A stretch of DNA of 64,000 nt from Streptomyces sp. ADI95-17 (lineage in GTDB: Bacteria; Actinomycetota; Actinomycetes; Streptomycetales; Streptomycetaceae), in the NCBI RefSeq assembly GCF_003846175.1, contig NZ_ML123044.1, forward strand, positions 1,255,931-1,319,930. The letters are read 5' to 3'. The position numbers were made by a program, and so were the translations under genes. The notes beneath the pieces were generated by a model that was not told the DNA's origin, searched no databases, and saw nothing but the letters and a program-made list of their open reading frames with translations. Positions 1 to 9,454 of this stretch are shown piece by piece (the first letter of the stretch is position 1; every line of letters begins with the position of its first letter).

Positions 1-89
1 AAGCCCGGCTCCAGCGGCTCGATGACGAACCGGGAGCGGAACTCGTCAACGACCTCTTCGGTCAGCGACGGACGCTGAGCGATAAGCAT
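1..89 (-). CDS. rpoA: RNA polymerase alpha subunit, N-terminal fragment
   Basis: The 29 visible residues begin [13 protein letters not shown] and continue into the start of the alpha N-terminal domain; the rest lies beyond the left edge of the window. Alpha dimerises and nucleates assembly of RNA polymerase. The gene follows rpsK with a 133-nt gap, the normal actinobacterial order rpsM-rpsK-rpoA. The ATG at 89 is the only reasonable start. The identification rests on a short fragment but is firmly supported by context. Confidence 0.95.
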   Translation of the reverse strand, partial: MLIAQRPSLTEEVVDEFRSRFVIEPLEPG

Positions 90-114
90 GTTGCGTTCCT
101 TCAGTCGTGGGCGC

Positions 115-144
115 CCACTATTTGACGCCCCCAGATACTGACAA
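115..144 (-). promoter_or_regulatory. candidate promoter for rpoA
   Basis: On the minus strand TTGTCA and TAGTGG are separated by 18 nt, placing a start about 20 nt upstream of the rpoA ATG. The -10 match is weak. An internal promoter before rpoA would let alpha be made independently of the long ribosomal transcript. Inference from hexamers only. Confidence 0.3.
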
Positions 145-150
145 GGGTAC

Positions 151-183
151 GGGCGGCACGACCCCGAAGGGGCCGTACCGCCC
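151..183 (-). other. rpsK-rpoA intercistronic hairpin with UUCG loop
   Basis: In the minus-strand RNA two 15-nt arms pair completely (two G-U pairs included) around a C(UUCG)G loop. On the plus strand the same positions would be mismatches, so the structure is directional. No U-tract follows, so it is more likely an attenuator, processing site or RNA-stability element than a classic terminator. Confidence 0.6.
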
Positions 184-222
184 GGACCCACGAGCTACTG
201 CCTGGAGCAGAGCCCGAAAAAA

Positions 223-627
223 TCAGACGCGGCGACGCTTGGGCGGGCGGCATCCGTTGTGCGGGGTGGGGGTGACGTCCTGGATCGAACCGACCTCCAG
301 GCCGGTGGCCTGGAGCGAACGGATCGCGGTCTCGCGGCCGGAGCCCGGACCCTTGACGAAGACGTCAACCTTGCGCATGCCGTGCTCCTGCGCGCGGCGG
401 GCGGCCGACTCGGCGGCCATCTGCGCGGCGAAGGGGGTGGACTTGCGCGAGCCCTTGAAGCCGACGTGGCCGGCGGAGGCCCAGGAGATCACGTTGCCCG
501 AGGGGTCCGTGATCGAGACGATCGTGTTGTTGAACGTGCTCTTGATGTGCGCGTGGCCGTGAGCGACGTTCTTCTTTTCCTTGCGACGCACCTTCTTGGC
601 TGCGCCCTGACGACCCTTGGGGGGCAT
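223..627 (-). CDS. rpsK: 30S ribosomal protein S11
   Basis: 134 residues starting MPPKGRQG. The S11 core is complete, including [15 protein letters not shown] and the glycine-rich C-terminal part ending [11 protein letters not shown]11 sits on the platform of the 30S subunit near the mRNA exit. The gene lies between rpsM and rpoA in the alpha operon, 105 nt after rpsM and 133 nt before rpoA. Length and sequence are typical for Streptomyces, with nothing unusual. Confidence 0.97.
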   Translation of the reverse strand: MPPKGRQGAAKKVRRKEKKNVAHGHAHIKSTFNNTIVSITDPSGNVISWASAGHVGFKGSRKSTPFAAQMAAESAARRAQEHGMRKVDVFVKGPGSGRETAIRSLQATGLEVGSIQDVTPTPHNGCRPPKRRRV

Positions 628-732
628 GTCTTGACTCCAGATGGAGAGGGGAGGTGATCGGTCCTACAGCGAAGACCGCTGGTTGCTGCGGATGACCGGT
701 GGCCCGGACGCCCGCAGTGCGTCCGCTGAGGA

Positions 733-1113
733 CTACTTCTTGCCCGGCTTCTTCTTGCCGGCGATCGCGCGACGCGGGCCCTTGCGGGTACGAGCGTTCG
801 TGCTGGTGCGCTGGCCGTGGACCGGCAGGCCGCGGCGGTGACGCAGACCCTGGTAGCAGCCGATCTCGACCTTGCGGCGGATGTCGGCCTGAATCTCGCG
901 ACGGAGGTCACCCTCGGTGCGGAGGTTGGCGTCCACGTACTCGCGGATCTTGACCAGGTCCTCTTCGGCCAGGTCGCGAACGCGGGTGTTGGGGTTCACG
1001 CCAGTGGTGGCGAGAATCTCCTTGGACCGGGTGCGCCCGATACCGAAGACGTAGGTGAGGGCAACCTCCACGCGCTTTTCGCGCGGGATGTCAACACCTG
1101 AAACGCGTGCCAT
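733..1113 (-). CDS. rpsM: 30S ribosomal protein S13
   Basis: 126 residues starting [19 protein letters not shown], with the helix-two-turn-helix region and a Lys/Arg-rich C-terminal tail that reaches towards the P-site tRNA. S13 forms bridges to the 50S subunit in the head of the 30S subunit. It lies 194 nt downstream of rpmJ and 105 nt upstream of rpsK. No anomaly was seen. Confidence 0.97.
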   Translation of the reverse strand: MARVSGVDIPREKRVEVALTYVFGIGRTRSKEILATTGVNPNTRVRDLAEEDLVKIREYVDANLRTEGDLRREIQADIRRKVEIGCYQGLRHRRGLPVHGQRTSTNARTRKGPRRAIAGKKKPGKK

Positions 1114-1307
1114 TCAATGGCTCCAGTTGTTAATTCGGGGGTCTTCCGCAGTGCCGCTCCCGACCGCCGACCTCTCATGGCGAGAGATGGTACGCCCGGG
1201 TCCCCGGCCCCCACCGGAGGTGTCGTCAGCCGAAGCTTGGACGGACTCTGCGTATGTACGTTTTACGTGCGTCGCGCGAAGTACTGCGAGATGCAGGGGG
1301 TCGTGCG

Positions 1308-1421
1308 TCAGCCCTGGCGCTGCTTGTGGCGCAGGTTGTCGCAGATGACCATGACCCGACCGTGACGGCGGATCACCTTGCACTTGTCGCAGATCTTCTT
1401 GACGCTCGGCTTGACCTTCAT
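1308..1421 (-). CDS. rpmJ: 50S ribosomal protein L36
   Basis: A 37-residue protein starting [14 protein letters not shown] and ending LRHKQRQG. The zinc ligands are intact: the CDKC pair, a third Cys in VMVICDN and a following His. This is therefore the zinc-containing (C+) form of L36. It sits between infA and rpsM, the usual place. The gene is easily missed because it is so short. Confidence 0.96.
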   Translation of the reverse strand: MKVKPSVKKICDKCKVIRRHGRVMVICDNLRHKQRQG

Positions 1422-1481
1422 GGGATGTCAGGTTCTCCGGGTCAGTGCCGTCACCACGCGGAAGCGAGGTGGAGGCAAGAT

Positions 1482-1703
1482 CTACTTGTAGCGGTAGACG
1501 ATCCGGCCACGCGTCAGGTCGTACGGGGAGAGCTCCACGACGACCCGGTCATCCGGAAGGATTCGGATGTAGTGCATCCGCATCTTGCCGCTGATGTGCG
1601 CGAGGACCTTGTGACCGTTCTGGAGCTCCACCTTGAACATGGCGTTCGGGAGGGACTCGATCACGGTGCCCTCAATTTCGATGGCACCTTGCTTCTTGGC
1701 CAC
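1482..1703 (-). CDS. infA: translation initiation factor IF-1
   Basis: 73 residues when started at the GTG at 1703 ([16 protein letters not shown]). It is a single OB-fold domain with the RNA-binding stretch [10 protein letters not shown] and the ending [11 protein letters not shown]-1 blocks the A site during initiation. An in-frame upstream extension is possible but does not match the family, so the GTG is preferred. The 178-nt gap back to map (1704-1881) contains two TTGAC-type hexamers and a TAGACT, so an internal promoter is possible, but no pair has good spacing. Confidence 0.96.
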   Translation of the reverse strand: MAKKQGAIEIEGTVIESLPNAMFKVELQNGHKVLAHISGKMRMHYIRILPDDRVVVELSPYDLTRGRIVYRYK

Positions 1704-1881
1704 GCTTCGCCTTTCGAATCGGCTACCTTGATCGACTTTCGGCATCGCATGCGGACACACTGATGCACGACAGCCGACGAGTCAGTCTACGTCAGCGGAC
1801 TCCAAAAGACGAATCCGTCAAGTTTGCCCACCGGAGGAGATCCTTAGACCTCGACAAGCGGGTCAAATCCCCCGGGCACCG

Positions 1882-2718
1882 TCAGCCCAGCGGGTCGGGC
1901 GCCGCCTCGATGCCGTACTGCGCCAGCTTCGCCCGGCCGCAGTCGGGGGCGGTCAGGACCAGGGGGCCCTGCTCGGTGAGGGCGATCGAGTGCTCCCAGT
2001 GGGAGGACCAGGTGCCGTCCGTCGTGATGACCGTCCAGTCGTCCTGGAGCACCTCGGTCTGCGCCGTACCGAGCGAGACCATCGGCTCGATGGCCAGGCA
2101 GACTCCGGGGACCAGCTTGATGCCCTTGCCGCGCTTGCGGGCGACGTAGTTCAGCAGGTGCGGGTCCATGTGCATCTCGGTGCCGATGCCGTGGCCGCCG
2201 TAGTCCTCGATGATCCCGTACTTGCCGGTGGCGGGGCGGGGCTGGCGGCGGATGTAGGACTCGATCGCCTTCGAGATGTCGACCAGGCGGTTGTTCACCT
2301 TCATCGCGGCGATGCCGGCCCACATGGACTCCTCGGTCACCCGGGAGAGCTCGACCAGCTCCGGTGCGTGACCGGTGCCGACGAAGGCCGTGTACGCGGC
2401 GTCGCCGTGCCAGCCGTCGACGATCGCGCCGGCGTCGATGGAGATGATGTCGCCGTCCTTGAGGACCGTCTTCTCGTCCGGGATGCCATGGACGACGACC
2501 TCGTTGACCGAGGTGCAGATGGTCGCGGGGAACCCGCCGTAACCGAGGAAGTTCGACTTCGCACCGTGGTCGGCGATCACCTTGCGGGCGACCTGGTCCA
2601 GGTCCAGCGTGGTGGCGCCGGGCACCGCCGCCTCGCGGGTGGCCGCGTGAATGGCAGCGACCACCAGCCCCGCCTCGCGCATCTTCGCGATCTGCTCGGG
2701 GGTCTTGATCTGCACCAT
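1882..2718 (-). CDS. map: methionine aminopeptidase, type I
   Basis: 278 residues from the ATG at 2718 (MVQIKTPEQIAKMREAG). All metal ligands of the pita-bread fold are visible: Asp in IDAGA, Asp in HGDAAYT, His in GGHGIG, Glu in AIEPM and Glu in HWEHS. The enzyme removes the initiator methionine after deformylation. An ATG ten codons further upstream at 2748 is in frame, but the shorter form agrees with the family. The gene follows adk after 138 nt that contain a strong hairpin, so map-infA-rpmJ may be partly uncoupled from adk. Confidence 0.96.
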   Translation of the reverse strand: MVQIKTPEQIAKMREAGLVVAAIHAATREAAVPGATTLDLDQVARKVIADHGAKSNFLGYGGFPATICTSVNEVVVHGIPDEKTVLKDGDIISIDAGAIVDGWHGDAAYTAFVGTGHAPELVELSRVTEESMWAGIAAMKVNNRLVDISKAIESYIRRQPRPATGKYGIIEDYGGHGIGTEMHMDPHLLNYVARKRGKGIKLVPGVCLAIEPMVSLGTAQTEVLQDDWTVITTDGTWSSHWEHSIALTEQGPLVLTAPDCGRAKLAQYGIEAAPDPLG

Positions 2719-2794
2719 TGCGCGGCGCCTCTCTGCATCGGACTGCATCGAACGGTGGTGTCTGCGGCGTACTCACACAACGATACGGCGCAAA

Positions 2795-2832
2795 CAGTCG
2801 GCCGCGGCGCCCATGGACGCCGCGGCCGACTG
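2795..2832 (-). terminator. adk-map intercistronic hairpin
   Basis: A perfect 15-bp stem (arms 2795-2809 and 2818-2832) closes an 8-nt loop, followed on the minus strand by TTTGCG. It lies just after the adk stop. It could be a weak terminator or attenuator that lowers map expression relative to the upstream genes. Confidence 0.6.
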
Positions 2833-2856
2833 CACAAGTACTGCGGGGTTCTGCGC

Positions 2857-3513
2857 TCAGTCCTTGTCGGACTTGAGGGCCTCCATCGCCCGCTCGGTCA
2901 CATCTGTGACCTTGCCGAGCGCGGAGATGGTGACCACCAGGTTCTGGGCCCGGTAGTAGTCGATGATCGGCTCGGTCTGCGTGTGGTAGACCTCCAGCCG
3001 GGTACGCACCGTCTCCTCGGTGTCGTCGTCGCGCTGGTACAGCTCGCCGCCGCAGACGTCGCAGACGCCCTCGGTCTTCGGCGGGTTGTACGTCACGTGG
3101 AAGACGTGGGAGCCCTCGTTCCGGCAGATCCGGCGGCCGGCGATGCGCTTGACCACCTCGTCCTCGGGGACCTCCAGGTCCAGGACCGCGTCGAGCTTGG
3201 TGCCCTCGTCCTTCAGCATGGCGTCAAGAGCCTCGGCCTGACCCACGTTGCGCGGGAAGCCGTCCAGCAGGAAGCCGTTCTCGGCGTCCGGCTGGGACAT
3301 GCGGTCCTTGGCCATCCCGATGGTGACCTCGTCCGGCACCAACTGACCTGCGTCCATGAAGGCGCGGGCCCGCTTGCCAAGGTCGGTGCCCTGGCTGATG
3401 TTGGCGCGGAAGAGATCGCCCGTGGAGATCTGCGGAATCGACAGGTTCTTGGCAAGGTACGCAGCCTGCGTTCCCTTGCCGGCACCGGGCGGCCCGACGA
3501 GGACGATTCGCAT
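2857..3513 (-). CDS. adk: adenylate kinase
   Basis: 218 residues from the ATG at 3513. The P-loop GPPGAGKGT, the NMP-binding STGDLFR and the [13 protein letters not shown] segment are intact. The LID contains CRNE followed by CDVC, a partly conserved zinc-finger arrangement. It interconverts AMP, ADP and ATP. The start overlaps the secY stop by one nucleotide (TGATG), so translation is probably coupled. The position after secY is usual for actinobacteria. Confidence 0.97.
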   Translation of the reverse strand: MRIVLVGPPGAGKGTQAAYLAKNLSIPQISTGDLFRANISQGTDLGKRARAFMDAGQLVPDEVTIGMAKDRMSQPDAENGFLLDGFPRNVGQAEALDAMLKDEGTKLDAVLDLEVPEDEVVKRIAGRRICRNEGSHVFHVTYNPPKTEGVCDVCGGELYQRDDDTEETVRTRLEVYHTQTEPIIDYYRAQNLVVTISALGKVTDVTERAMEALKSDKD

Positions 3514-4832
3514 CAGCGGAGGAACCCTTCGTAATTGCGCTGCTGGAGCTGACTCTCGATCTGCTTCACGGTCTCCAGCCCCACACCCACGATGATCAGG
3601 ATGCTCGTCCCGCCGAACGGGAAGTTGGCGTTCGCACCACCGAAGCCGGCCAACGCCATCGTCGGCACAAGAGCGATCAGACCCAAGTACAGCGAGCCCG
3701 GCCAAGTGATCCTGTTGAGCACGTAGCTCAGGTACTCGGCAGTAGGTCGACCAGCCCGGATACCCGGGATGAACCCACCATACTTCTTCATGTTGTCGGC
3801 GACTTCCTCGGGGTTGAACGAAATCGCCACATAGAAGAAGGCGAAGAAGACGATCAACAGGAAGTACGCCGTGATGTAGTACGGGTGGTCGCCCTTGACG
3901 AAGTTGTCCTTGATCCAGGTCGCCCAGCCCGCGGTCGAGTTGGAGAACTGGACGATCAGGGCAGGGATGTAGAGCAGCGAAGAAGCGAAGATGACGGGAA
4001 TCACACCCGCCTGGTTGACCTTCAGCGGAATGTACGTCGAGGTACCGCCGTACGACCTGCGGCCGATCATGCGCTTCGCGTACTGCACCGGGATGCGGCG
4101 CTGGGCCTGCTCGACGAAGACGACGAGGCCCACCATCACGAAGCCGATCAGGATGACGGTGCCGAACTCGATCCAGCCGTCGGCCAGCTTGCCGCTGGTC
4201 TTGATGGCCCACAGGGCACCGGGGAAGCTGGCGGCGATCGAGATGAACATCAGGATCGACATGCCGTTGCCGATGCCGCGGTCGGTGATGAGCTCACCGA
4301 GCCACATGACGGCCGCGGTGCCCGCGGTCATCGTGATGACCATCACGATGGTCGTGAAGATCGACTGGTTCGGCACGATCTGATCGGCGACCGGGCAGCC
4401 GCTGAACAGCGCGCCACTGGTGGCGGTGGCCACCAGGCCGGTGCCCTGGAGGATGGCGAGCGCGACGGTCAGATAACGCGTGTACTGCGTGATCTTGGCC
4501 TGGCCGGACTGCCCCTCCTTCTTGAGCGCCTCGAGTCGGGGAATCACCACGGTCAGCAGCTGAAGAATGATGCTGGCCGTGATGTACGGCATGATGCCGA
4601 GCGCGAAGATCGTGATCTGCAGCAGTGCACCACCGCTGAACATGTTCACCAGGCCGAAGAGGCTGTTGTTGCCCTTGCTGGCCTGATCAACACAGGTCTG
4701 GACGTTCTCGTAGCTCACTCCCGGGACCGGGATGTGTGCCCCGAGCCGGTAGAGCACGATGATGCCGAGCGTGAAGAGCAGCTTCTTGCGCAGGTCGGGC
4801 GTCTTGAACGCCCGGGCGAACGCGGTGAGCAC
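3513..4832 (-). CDS. secY: preprotein translocase channel subunit SecY
   Basis: 439 residues from a GTG at 4832 ([17 protein letters not shown]), preceded by a strong AGGAGG site. Ten hydrophobic membrane segments are visible, with the plug region after TM1 and the conserved cytoplasmic loops (QYTRYLT and [10 protein letters not shown]). SecY forms the Sec channel with SecE, which is also in this window. The open frame continues upstream of 4832, but the SD and the family start both support the GTG. The 215-nt gap to rplO contains a hairpin and possibly a separate promoter. Confidence 0.97.
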   Translation of the reverse strand: MLTAFARAFKTPDLRKKLLFTLGIIVLYRLGAHIPVPGVSYENVQTCVDQASKGNNSLFGLVNMFSGGALLQITIFALGIMPYITASIILQLLTVVIPRLEALKKEGQSGQAKITQYTRYLTVALAILQGTGLVATATSGALFSGCPVADQIVPNQSIFTTIVMVITMTAGTAAVMWLGELITDRGIGNGMSILMFISIAASFPGALWAIKTSGKLADGWIEFGTVILIGFVMVGLVVFVEQAQRRIPVQYAKRMIGRRSYGGTSTYIPLKVNQAGVIPVIFASSLLYIPALIVQFSNSTAGWATWIKDNFVKGDHPYYITAYFLLIVFFAFFYVAISFNPEEVADNMKKYGGFIPGIRAGRPTAEYLSYVLNRITWPGSLYLGLIALVPTMALAGFGGANANFPFGGTSILIIVGVGLETVKQIESQLQQRNYEGFLR

Positions 4833-4988
4833 GGTGCCTCCTGCGACCCCCGCGCAATGCGTAGAGGTGACGGTCTTGAGGATCGACGAATACGTAAAAG
4901 TCAAAGCCCCCGGGGCGGGTGCCCAGAGGGGTACCACACAACAACGCACGCCACCTTACCGGCGACCATGCCCCCCTAGGAACGACCA

Positions 4989-5022
4989 ACCGGGGATGCC
5001 CCATATGAGAGGCATCCCCGGT
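4989..5022 (-). terminator. rplO-secY intercistronic hairpin
   Basis: A perfect 12-bp stem (4989-5000 with 5011-5022) and a 10-nt loop, just after the rplO stop. The downstream minus-strand sequence TGGTCGTT is only mildly T-rich. Probably a partial terminator between the ribosomal genes and secY. Confidence 0.55.
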
Positions 5023-5047
5023 CGGATGTTCAGGCCATCGAGTTGTC

Positions 5048-5503
5048 TCAGACGAGCTCGGTGACGGTGCCGCCGGCGGCGGCAATCTTCTCCTTGGCGG
5101 AGCCGGAGACGGCGTCAACCGAAACCTGCAGTGCCACGGAGATCTCGCCCTGTCCGAGGACCTTGACGAGGTGGTTGTTGCGCACCGCACCCTTGGCGAC
5201 CAGGTCGGCCACGGTGACCTCTCCACCCTCGGGGTAGAGCGTCGCGAGCTTGTCCAGGTTCACGACCTGGTACTCGGTGCGGAACGGGTTCTTGAAGCCC
5301 TTGAGCTTCGGGAGACGCATGTGGAGGGGCATCTGCCCACCCTCGAAGCGCTCCGGAACCTGGTAACGGGCCTTGGTGCCCTTGGTGCCACGACCGGCGG
5401 TCTTACCCTTGGACGCCTCACCACGACCCACACGGGTCTTGGCGGTCTTGGCGCCCGGGGCGGGCCGGAGGTCATGGGCCTTCAGCGGCTTGTTCTCCGC
5501 CAT
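5048..5503 (-). CDS. rplO: 50S ribosomal protein L15
   Basis: 151 residues from the ATG at 5503 ([17 protein letters not shown]). It shows the glycine- and lysine-rich N-terminal tail that threads into 23S rRNA, followed by the globular L15 domain. The start lies 2 nt after the rpmD stop. An in-frame start six codons upstream would overlap rpmD and is less likely. Last ribosomal gene before secY. Confidence 0.96.
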   Translation of the reverse strand: MAENKPLKAHDLRPAPGAKTAKTRVGRGEASKGKTAGRGTKGTKARYQVPERFEGGQMPLHMRLPKLKGFKNPFRTEYQVVNLDKLATLYPEGGEVTVADLVAKGAVRNNHLVKVLGQGEISVALQVSVDAVSGSAKEKIAAAGGTVTELV

Positions 5504-5504
5504 G

Positions 5505-5687
5505 TCAGTCGACCTCCTCAACCGTCACGAGGTGGCGGACGGTGTGCACCATTCCGCGGAACTCGGGGCGGTCCTCCTTGACAACCACGTCGTGCAGGCG
5601 CTTGAGCCCGAGCGAACGCAGGGTGTCGCGGTGGTTCTGCTTGCTGCCGATGTACGACTTCGTCTGCGTGATCTTGAGGCGAGCCAT
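5505..5687 (-). CDS. rpmD: 50S ribosomal protein L30
   Basis: 60 residues, starting [17 protein letters not shown]. Short bacterial L30 with the typical [10 protein letters not shown] segment. The ATG overlaps the rpsE stop by one nucleotide (TAATG), so it is probably translated by coupling. It is absent from some bacteria, but its presence between rpsE and rplO is normal here. Confidence 0.96.
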   Translation of the reverse strand: MARLKITQTKSYIGSKQNHRDTLRSLGLKRLHDVVVKEDRPEFRGMVHTVRHLVTVEEVD

Positions 5688-6292
5688 TACGCACCCGCTC
5701 CCGCACGCGCACGAAGCAGAGCCGCGGGGGCGACGTCCTCGAGCGGCAGACCACGGCGGGCCGCGATCTCCTCGGGACGCTGCAGGCCCTTGAGGGCCGC
5801 CACGGTCGCGTGCACGATGTTGATCGCGTTGTCGGAGCCGAGCGACTTCGACAGGATGTCGTGAACGCCGGCGCACTCCAGAACGGCGCGCACCGGGCCA
5901 CCGGCGATAACACCGGTACCGGGGGAAGCAGGCTTCAGCAGGACGACGCCCGCAGCCTTCTCGCCCTGGATCGGGTGAGGAATGGTGCCCTGGATGCGCG
6001 GAACCTTGAAGAAGTTCTTCTTGGCTTCCTCGACACCCTTGGCGATGGCCGCGGGAACTTCCTTGGCCTTGCCGTAACCGACACCGACGGTGCCGTCACC
6101 ATCGCCCACCACGACCAGCGCGGTGAAGCTGAAGCGACGACCACCCTTCACAACCTTGGCGACGCGGTTGATCGCGACAACGCGCTCAACGTACGCGGTC
6201 TTCTCGGCGGCAGCTGCGCCGCCGTCACGGCCCTTCCGGTCCCGCCGCTCGCCGCCACCGGCACCGCTTCCGCGGCGCTGGGGTCCAGCCAT
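5687..6292 (-). CDS. rpsE: 30S ribosomal protein S5
   Basis: 201 residues. A Gly/Arg-rich N-terminal extension of about 30 residues precedes the double-stranded RNA-binding-like S5 domain ([20 protein letters not shown]), followed by the C-terminal domain. S5 helps form the mRNA entry tunnel and affects decoding accuracy. The extension is normal for Streptomyces. Starts 46 nt after rplR. Confidence 0.97.
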   Translation of the reverse strand: MAGPQRRGSGAGGGERRDRKGRDGGAAAAEKTAYVERVVAINRVAKVVKGGRRFSFTALVVVGDGDGTVGVGYGKAKEVPAAIAKGVEEAKKNFFKVPRIQGTIPHPIQGEKAAGVVLLKPASPGTGVIAGGPVRAVLECAGVHDILSKSLGSDNAINIVHATVAALKGLQRPEEIAARRGLPLEDVAPAALLRARAGAGA

Positions 6293-6338
6293 TGGATTTA
6301 CCTCTCTCTGTTACGTCCGCTGTGCGTAGGAACCGGGC

Positions 6339-6722
6339 TCAGAACTTCAGACCGGCTTCACGGGCGGCGTCAGCCAGAGCGGCAATCCGCCCGGCGTACT
6401 GGTTACCACCGCGGTCAAACACGACGGCCTCGACGCCTGCGGCCTTGGCGCGCTCAGCGACCAGGGCGCCGACCTGCTTGGCCTGGGTGCTCTTGTCGCC
6501 CTCGCCACCACGGATGGAGACGTCCAGGGTCGACGCCGACGCGAGCGTGTGGCCCGCGATGTCGTCGATGACCTGAGCCACCATGTGGCGGTTGGACCGC
6601 GTCACGACCAAGCGCGGACGCTCCGGCGAACCGGAGATGTGCTTGCGGACGCGGATGTGGCGACGCTTGAGGGCGGCACGCTTGTAGGCGTCGCCCTTGG
6701 CGATCTTCACGCCGTATGCCAT
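6339..6722 (-). CDS. rplR: 50S ribosomal protein L18
   Basis: 127 residues starting [22 protein letters not shown], with a basic N-terminal tail and the 5S-rRNA-binding domain ending [12 protein letters not shown]. With L5 it anchors 5S rRNA in the central protuberance. The start is 2 nt after the rplF stop. Typical in length and sequence. Confidence 0.97.
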   Translation of the reverse strand: MAYGVKIAKGDAYKRAALKRRHIRVRKHISGSPERPRLVVTRSNRHMVAQVIDDIAGHTLASASTLDVSIRGGEGDKSTQAKQVGALVAERAKAAGVEAVVFDRGGNQYAGRIAALADAAREAGLKF

Positions 6723-6724
6723 GG

Positions 6725-7264
6725 CTACTTACCAGCCTTTCCGACCTTGCGGCGGATGACCTCGCCGGCGTACTTGACGCCCTTGGCCTTGTACGGGTCA
6801 GGCTTCCGCAGCTTGCGGATCTTGGCCGCGGTCTCGCCGACCTTCTGCTTGTCGATGCCCTCGACGGAGAACTTCGTGGGGGACTCCACCTTGAAGGTGA
6901 TGCCCTCCGGGGCCTCGATCAGGATCGGGTGGCTGTAGCCCAGGGCGAACTCCAGGTTGGAGCCCTTCGCCTGGACGCGGTAACCGACACCACTGATCTC
7001 GAGCGCCTTGGTGTATCCCTGGGTCACACCGGTGATCATGTTCGCCACCAGCGTGCGGGACAGGCCGTGAAGGGCCTTGTTCTGACGCTCGTCGTTCGGG
7101 CGGGCGACGTTCAGAACGCCGTCCTCACCCTTGGTGACCTCGATCGGCGACGCGACGGTGTGCGAGAGGGTGCCCTTGGGCCCCTTCACCGCGACCGTGC
7201 GGCCATCGATGGTGACGTCCACACCGGCGGGAACCTGGATGGGGAGCTTGCCGATTCGCGACAT
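6725..7264 (-). CDS. rplF: 50S ribosomal protein L6
   Basis: 179 residues starting [14 protein letters not shown]. Two tandem L6 folds are visible, the second ending with the signature [19 protein letters not shown]6 lies near the factor-binding site. It starts 21 nt after rpsH. No anomaly was seen. Confidence 0.97.
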   Translation of the reverse strand: MSRIGKLPIQVPAGVDVTIDGRTVAVKGPKGTLSHTVASPIEVTKGEDGVLNVARPNDERQNKALHGLSRTLVANMITGVTQGYTKALEISGVGYRVQAKGSNLEFALGYSHPILIEAPEGITFKVESPTKFSVEGIDKQKVGETAAKIRKLRKPDPYKAKGVKYAGEVIRRKVGKAGK

Positions 7265-7285
7265 GAGCTATTCCTCCGTTCCCGA

Positions 7286-7684
7286 CTACCAGACGTAGGC
7301 GAGGACTTCCCCACCTACGCCCTTCTTGCTGGCCTGCTGGCCGGTCAGGAGACCGTGGGACGTGGAGATGATCGCCACGCCCAGGCCGCCGAGGACCTTC
7401 GGCAGGTTGGTGGACTTTGCGTATACACGCAGACCCGGCTTCGAGATTCGCTTGATGCCGGCGATCGAGCGCTCGCGGTTCGGGCCGAACTTCAGCTCGA
7501 GGATGAGGTTCTTACCAACCTCGGCGTCCTCGACCTTCCAGCCGGTGATGAAGCCCTCCTGCTGGAGGATCTCCGCGATGTGCGACTTGATCTTGCTGTG
7601 CGGCATCGCGACATCGTCGTGGTACGCCGAGTTCGCGTTACGCAGACGCGTGAGCATGTCTGCGATGGGATCAGTCATGGTCAT
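7286..7684 (-). CDS. rpsH: 30S ribosomal protein S8
   Basis: 132 residues starting [18 protein letters not shown] and ending GGEVLAYVW. It binds the central domain of 16S rRNA and in other bacteria is the autogenous repressor of the spc operon. Here it is preceded by an unusually long 224-nt gap after rpsN, where a regulatory RNA could lie. The second Met (two codons in) is an alternative start. Confidence 0.97.
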   Translation of the reverse strand: MTMTDPIADMLTRLRNANSAYHDDVAMPHSKIKSHIAEILQQEGFITGWKVEDAEVGKNLILELKFGPNRERSIAGIKRISKPGLRVYAKSTNLPKVLGGLGVAIISTSHGLLTGQQASKKGVGGEVLAYVW

Positions 7685-7908
7685 GAGTTGGCCTTCGGCC
7701 TCTCTCGCCGGGGTTTCCTGTATGCGCCATCCCTCTCCCCACTCAGAGGCAGGACGGGTGCGGTGCGGGGACCTACGGCGTAGTAAGTCGGTCTTGGGCG
7801 GCAGGCGCCCAACCCCACAAGCCTACGGCATGTGAGGCCGGACTCCTGCCGACCAGATGCTTACCGAGAGTCTCCGGTGATTCCCAACGCCCAAGGGGCG
7901 AAGGAGAA
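7685..7908 (-). other. 224-nt non-coding spacer inside the spc operon
   Basis: This is the longest spacer within the tightly packed rpsJ-secY cluster; most neighbours are separated by 1-50 nt. No credible open frame was seen. It contains a self-complementary stretch in which CGGCAGG near 7800 can pair with CCTGCCG near 7850, with further short pairings inside. It may be a leader for rpsH, an RNA-processing region or an internal promoter. Function unknown. Confidence 0.4.
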
Positions 7909-8094
7909 TTACCAGGAGCTCTTGGTCACGCCCGGCAGCTCGCCACGGTGAGCCATCTCACGAAGGCACACGCGGCACAGGCCGAACTTGCGGTAGACGG
8001 AGTGGGGCCGGCCGCAGCGCTGGCAGCGGGTGTACCCGCGGACGCCGAACTTCGGCTTACGGGCGGCCTTAGCGATCAGAGCCTTCTTCGCCAC
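7909..8094 (-). CDS. rpsN: 30S ribosomal protein S14, zinc-binding type Z
   Basis: 61 residues (also called rpsZ). The four zinc cysteines are intact in two pairs, CQRC and CRVC. The short length and the cysteines make this the zinc-dependent paralogue; Streptomyces usually encode a longer zinc-independent S14 elsewhere, under zinc-responsive control. It starts 2 nt after the rplE stop and is the last gene before the long spacer upstream of rpsH. Confidence 0.97.
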   Translation of the reverse strand: MAKKALIAKAARKPKFGVRGYTRCQRCGRPHSVYRKFGLCRVCLREMAHRGELPGVTKSSW

Positions 8095-8096
8095 GG

Positions 8097-8654
8097 TCAG
8101 TTCTCCTTGAACGGGAAGCCGAGGTGACGAAGGAGGGCACGACCCTCGTCGTCATTGGTCGCCGTGGTGACCACGGTGATGTCCATGCCCCGGACCCGGT
8201 CGATCTTGTCCTGGTCGATCTCGTGGAACATGACCTGCTCCGTGAGACCGAAGGTGTAGTTGCCACGGCCGTCGAACTGCTTCGGCGACAGACCACGGAA
8301 GTCACGGATACGCGGCAGCGCGAGCGACAGCGTACGGTCCAGGAACTCCCACATGCGGTCACCACGGAGGGTGACATGGCAGCCGATCGGCTGACCCTCG
8401 CGCAGCTTGAACTGCGCGATGGACTTGCGGGCCTTGGTGACGGCCGGCTTCTGGCCGGTGATCGTGGTGAGGTCGCGCACGGCGCCGTCGATCAGCTTGG
8501 AGTCGCGGGCGGCGTCGCCCACACCCATGTTGACCACGATCTTGACCAGGCCGGGGACCTGCATGACGTTCTCGTACGAGAACTCCTCACGCAGCTTGCC
8601 GGCGATTTCCTCGCGGTACTTCGTCTTCAGACGCGGAGTGGTGGTGGTAGCCAT
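8097..8654 (-). CDS. rplE: 50S ribosomal protein L5
   Basis: 185 residues starting [21 protein letters not shown]. It contains the conserved [13 protein letters not shown] and [18 protein letters not shown] segments. L5 binds 5S rRNA and contacts P-site tRNA. The ATG overlaps the rplX stop by one nucleotide (TGATG). Typical of the family. Confidence 0.97.
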   Translation of the reverse strand: MATTTTPRLKTKYREEIAGKLREEFSYENVMQVPGLVKIVVNMGVGDAARDSKLIDGAVRDLTTITGQKPAVTKARKSIAQFKLREGQPIGCHVTLRGDRMWEFLDRTLSLALPRIRDFRGLSPKQFDGRGNYTFGLTEQVMFHEIDQDKIDRVRGMDITVVTTATNDDEGRALLRHLGFPFKEN

Positions 8655-8977
8655 CAGATGTCCTCACCCGTCCGCTTGGCAACGCGGATCTTGTTGCCTT
8701 CGTCGTCGAAGCGGTAACCGACGCGCGTGACGACCTTGTTGCCGTCCTTCTCCACGACGAGCTGAACGTTGCTCACGTGGATGGGGGCCTCGGTCGTGAC
8801 GATGCCACCGGTCTGCGAACCGCGAGCGGTCTGACCGGCCTTGGTGTGCTTCTTGACCCGGTTGACACCCTCGACGAGGACGCGGTCCTGAGCGGGGTAG
8901 GCCACGATGACCTTGCCCTGCTTGCCCTTGTCCTTACCGGTGATGACCTGAACCAGGTCGCCCTTCTTGATCTTCAT
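8654..8977 (-). CDS. rplX: 50S ribosomal protein L24
   Basis: 107 residues starting [23 protein letters not shown], the KOW motif that defines L24. It is an assembly initiator that binds 23S rRNA near the exit tunnel. It lies 2 nt after rplN and overlaps rplE by one nucleotide. No anomaly was seen. Confidence 0.97.
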   Translation of the reverse strand: MKIKKGDLVQVITGKDKGKQGKVIVAYPAQDRVLVEGVNRVKKHTKAGQTARGSQTGGIVTTEAPIHVSNVQLVVEKDGNKVVTRVGYRFDDEGNKIRVAKRTGEDI

Positions 8978-8979
8978 GC

Positions 8980-9348
8980 TTACAGCACCTCCGGCGCGAG
9001 CGAGATGATCTTCATGAACTTCTTCTCGCGCAGTTCCCGGCCCACCGGGCCGAAGATGCGGGTGCCGCGGGGGTCACCGTCGTTCTTCAGAATGACGGCG
9101 GCGTTCTCGTCGAAGCGGATGTACGAGCCATCCTGACGGCGACGCTCCTTGACGGTGCGAACGATGACGGCCTTGACGACGTCACCCTTCTTCACGTTGC
9201 CACCGGGGATCGCGTCCTTGACGGTGGCGACGATGACGTCACCGATGCCCGCGTAGCGGCGACCCGAACCACCGAGAACACGGATGGTGAGGATTTCCTT
9301 CGCACCCGTGTTGTCGGCGACGCGAAGTCGCGACTCCTGCTGGATCAC
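8980..9348 (-). CDS. rplN: 50S ribosomal protein L14
   Basis: 122 residues starting [20 protein letters not shown] and ending with the [13 protein letters not shown] signature. L14 forms an intersubunit bridge near the factor-binding site. It is the first gene of the classical spc operon; a 106-nt spacer with two hairpins separates it from rpsQ, which marks the S10/spc boundary. Confidence 0.97.
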   Translation of the reverse strand: MIQQESRLRVADNTGAKEILTIRVLGGSGRRYAGIGDVIVATVKDAIPGGNVKKGDVVKAVIVRTVKERRRQDGSYIRFDENAAVILKNDGDPRGTRIFGPVGRELREKKFMKIISLAPEVL

Positions 9349-9381
9349 GTCTATCTCCTGATCGTCTGCCGGTTCCCGGCG

Positions 9382-9410
9382 GGGGCCGCTCCGTCACCGG
9401 AGCGGGCCCC
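9382..9410 (-). terminator. S10/spc junction hairpin 1
   Basis: An 11-bp GC-rich stem with one bulged G (9382-9392 with 9399-9410). It is the second hairpin met by polymerase leaving rpsQ. With its partner at 9431-9452 it probably tunes read-through from the S10 genes into the spc genes. No U-tract. Confidence 0.5.
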
Positions 9411-9430
9411 ACCGAGCCTGGCGGAACTTG

Positions 9431-9452
9431 CCTGAGGGGAATGCCCCTCAGG
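9431..9452 (-). terminator. S10/spc junction hairpin 2
   Basis: A perfect 9-bp stem (CCTGAGGGG paired with CCCCTCAGG) closing a 4-nt loop, only 2 nt downstream of the rpsQ stop. Its position immediately after a gene end suggests a 3'-end or processing structure within the operon. Confidence 0.55.
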
Positions 9453-9454
9453 AA

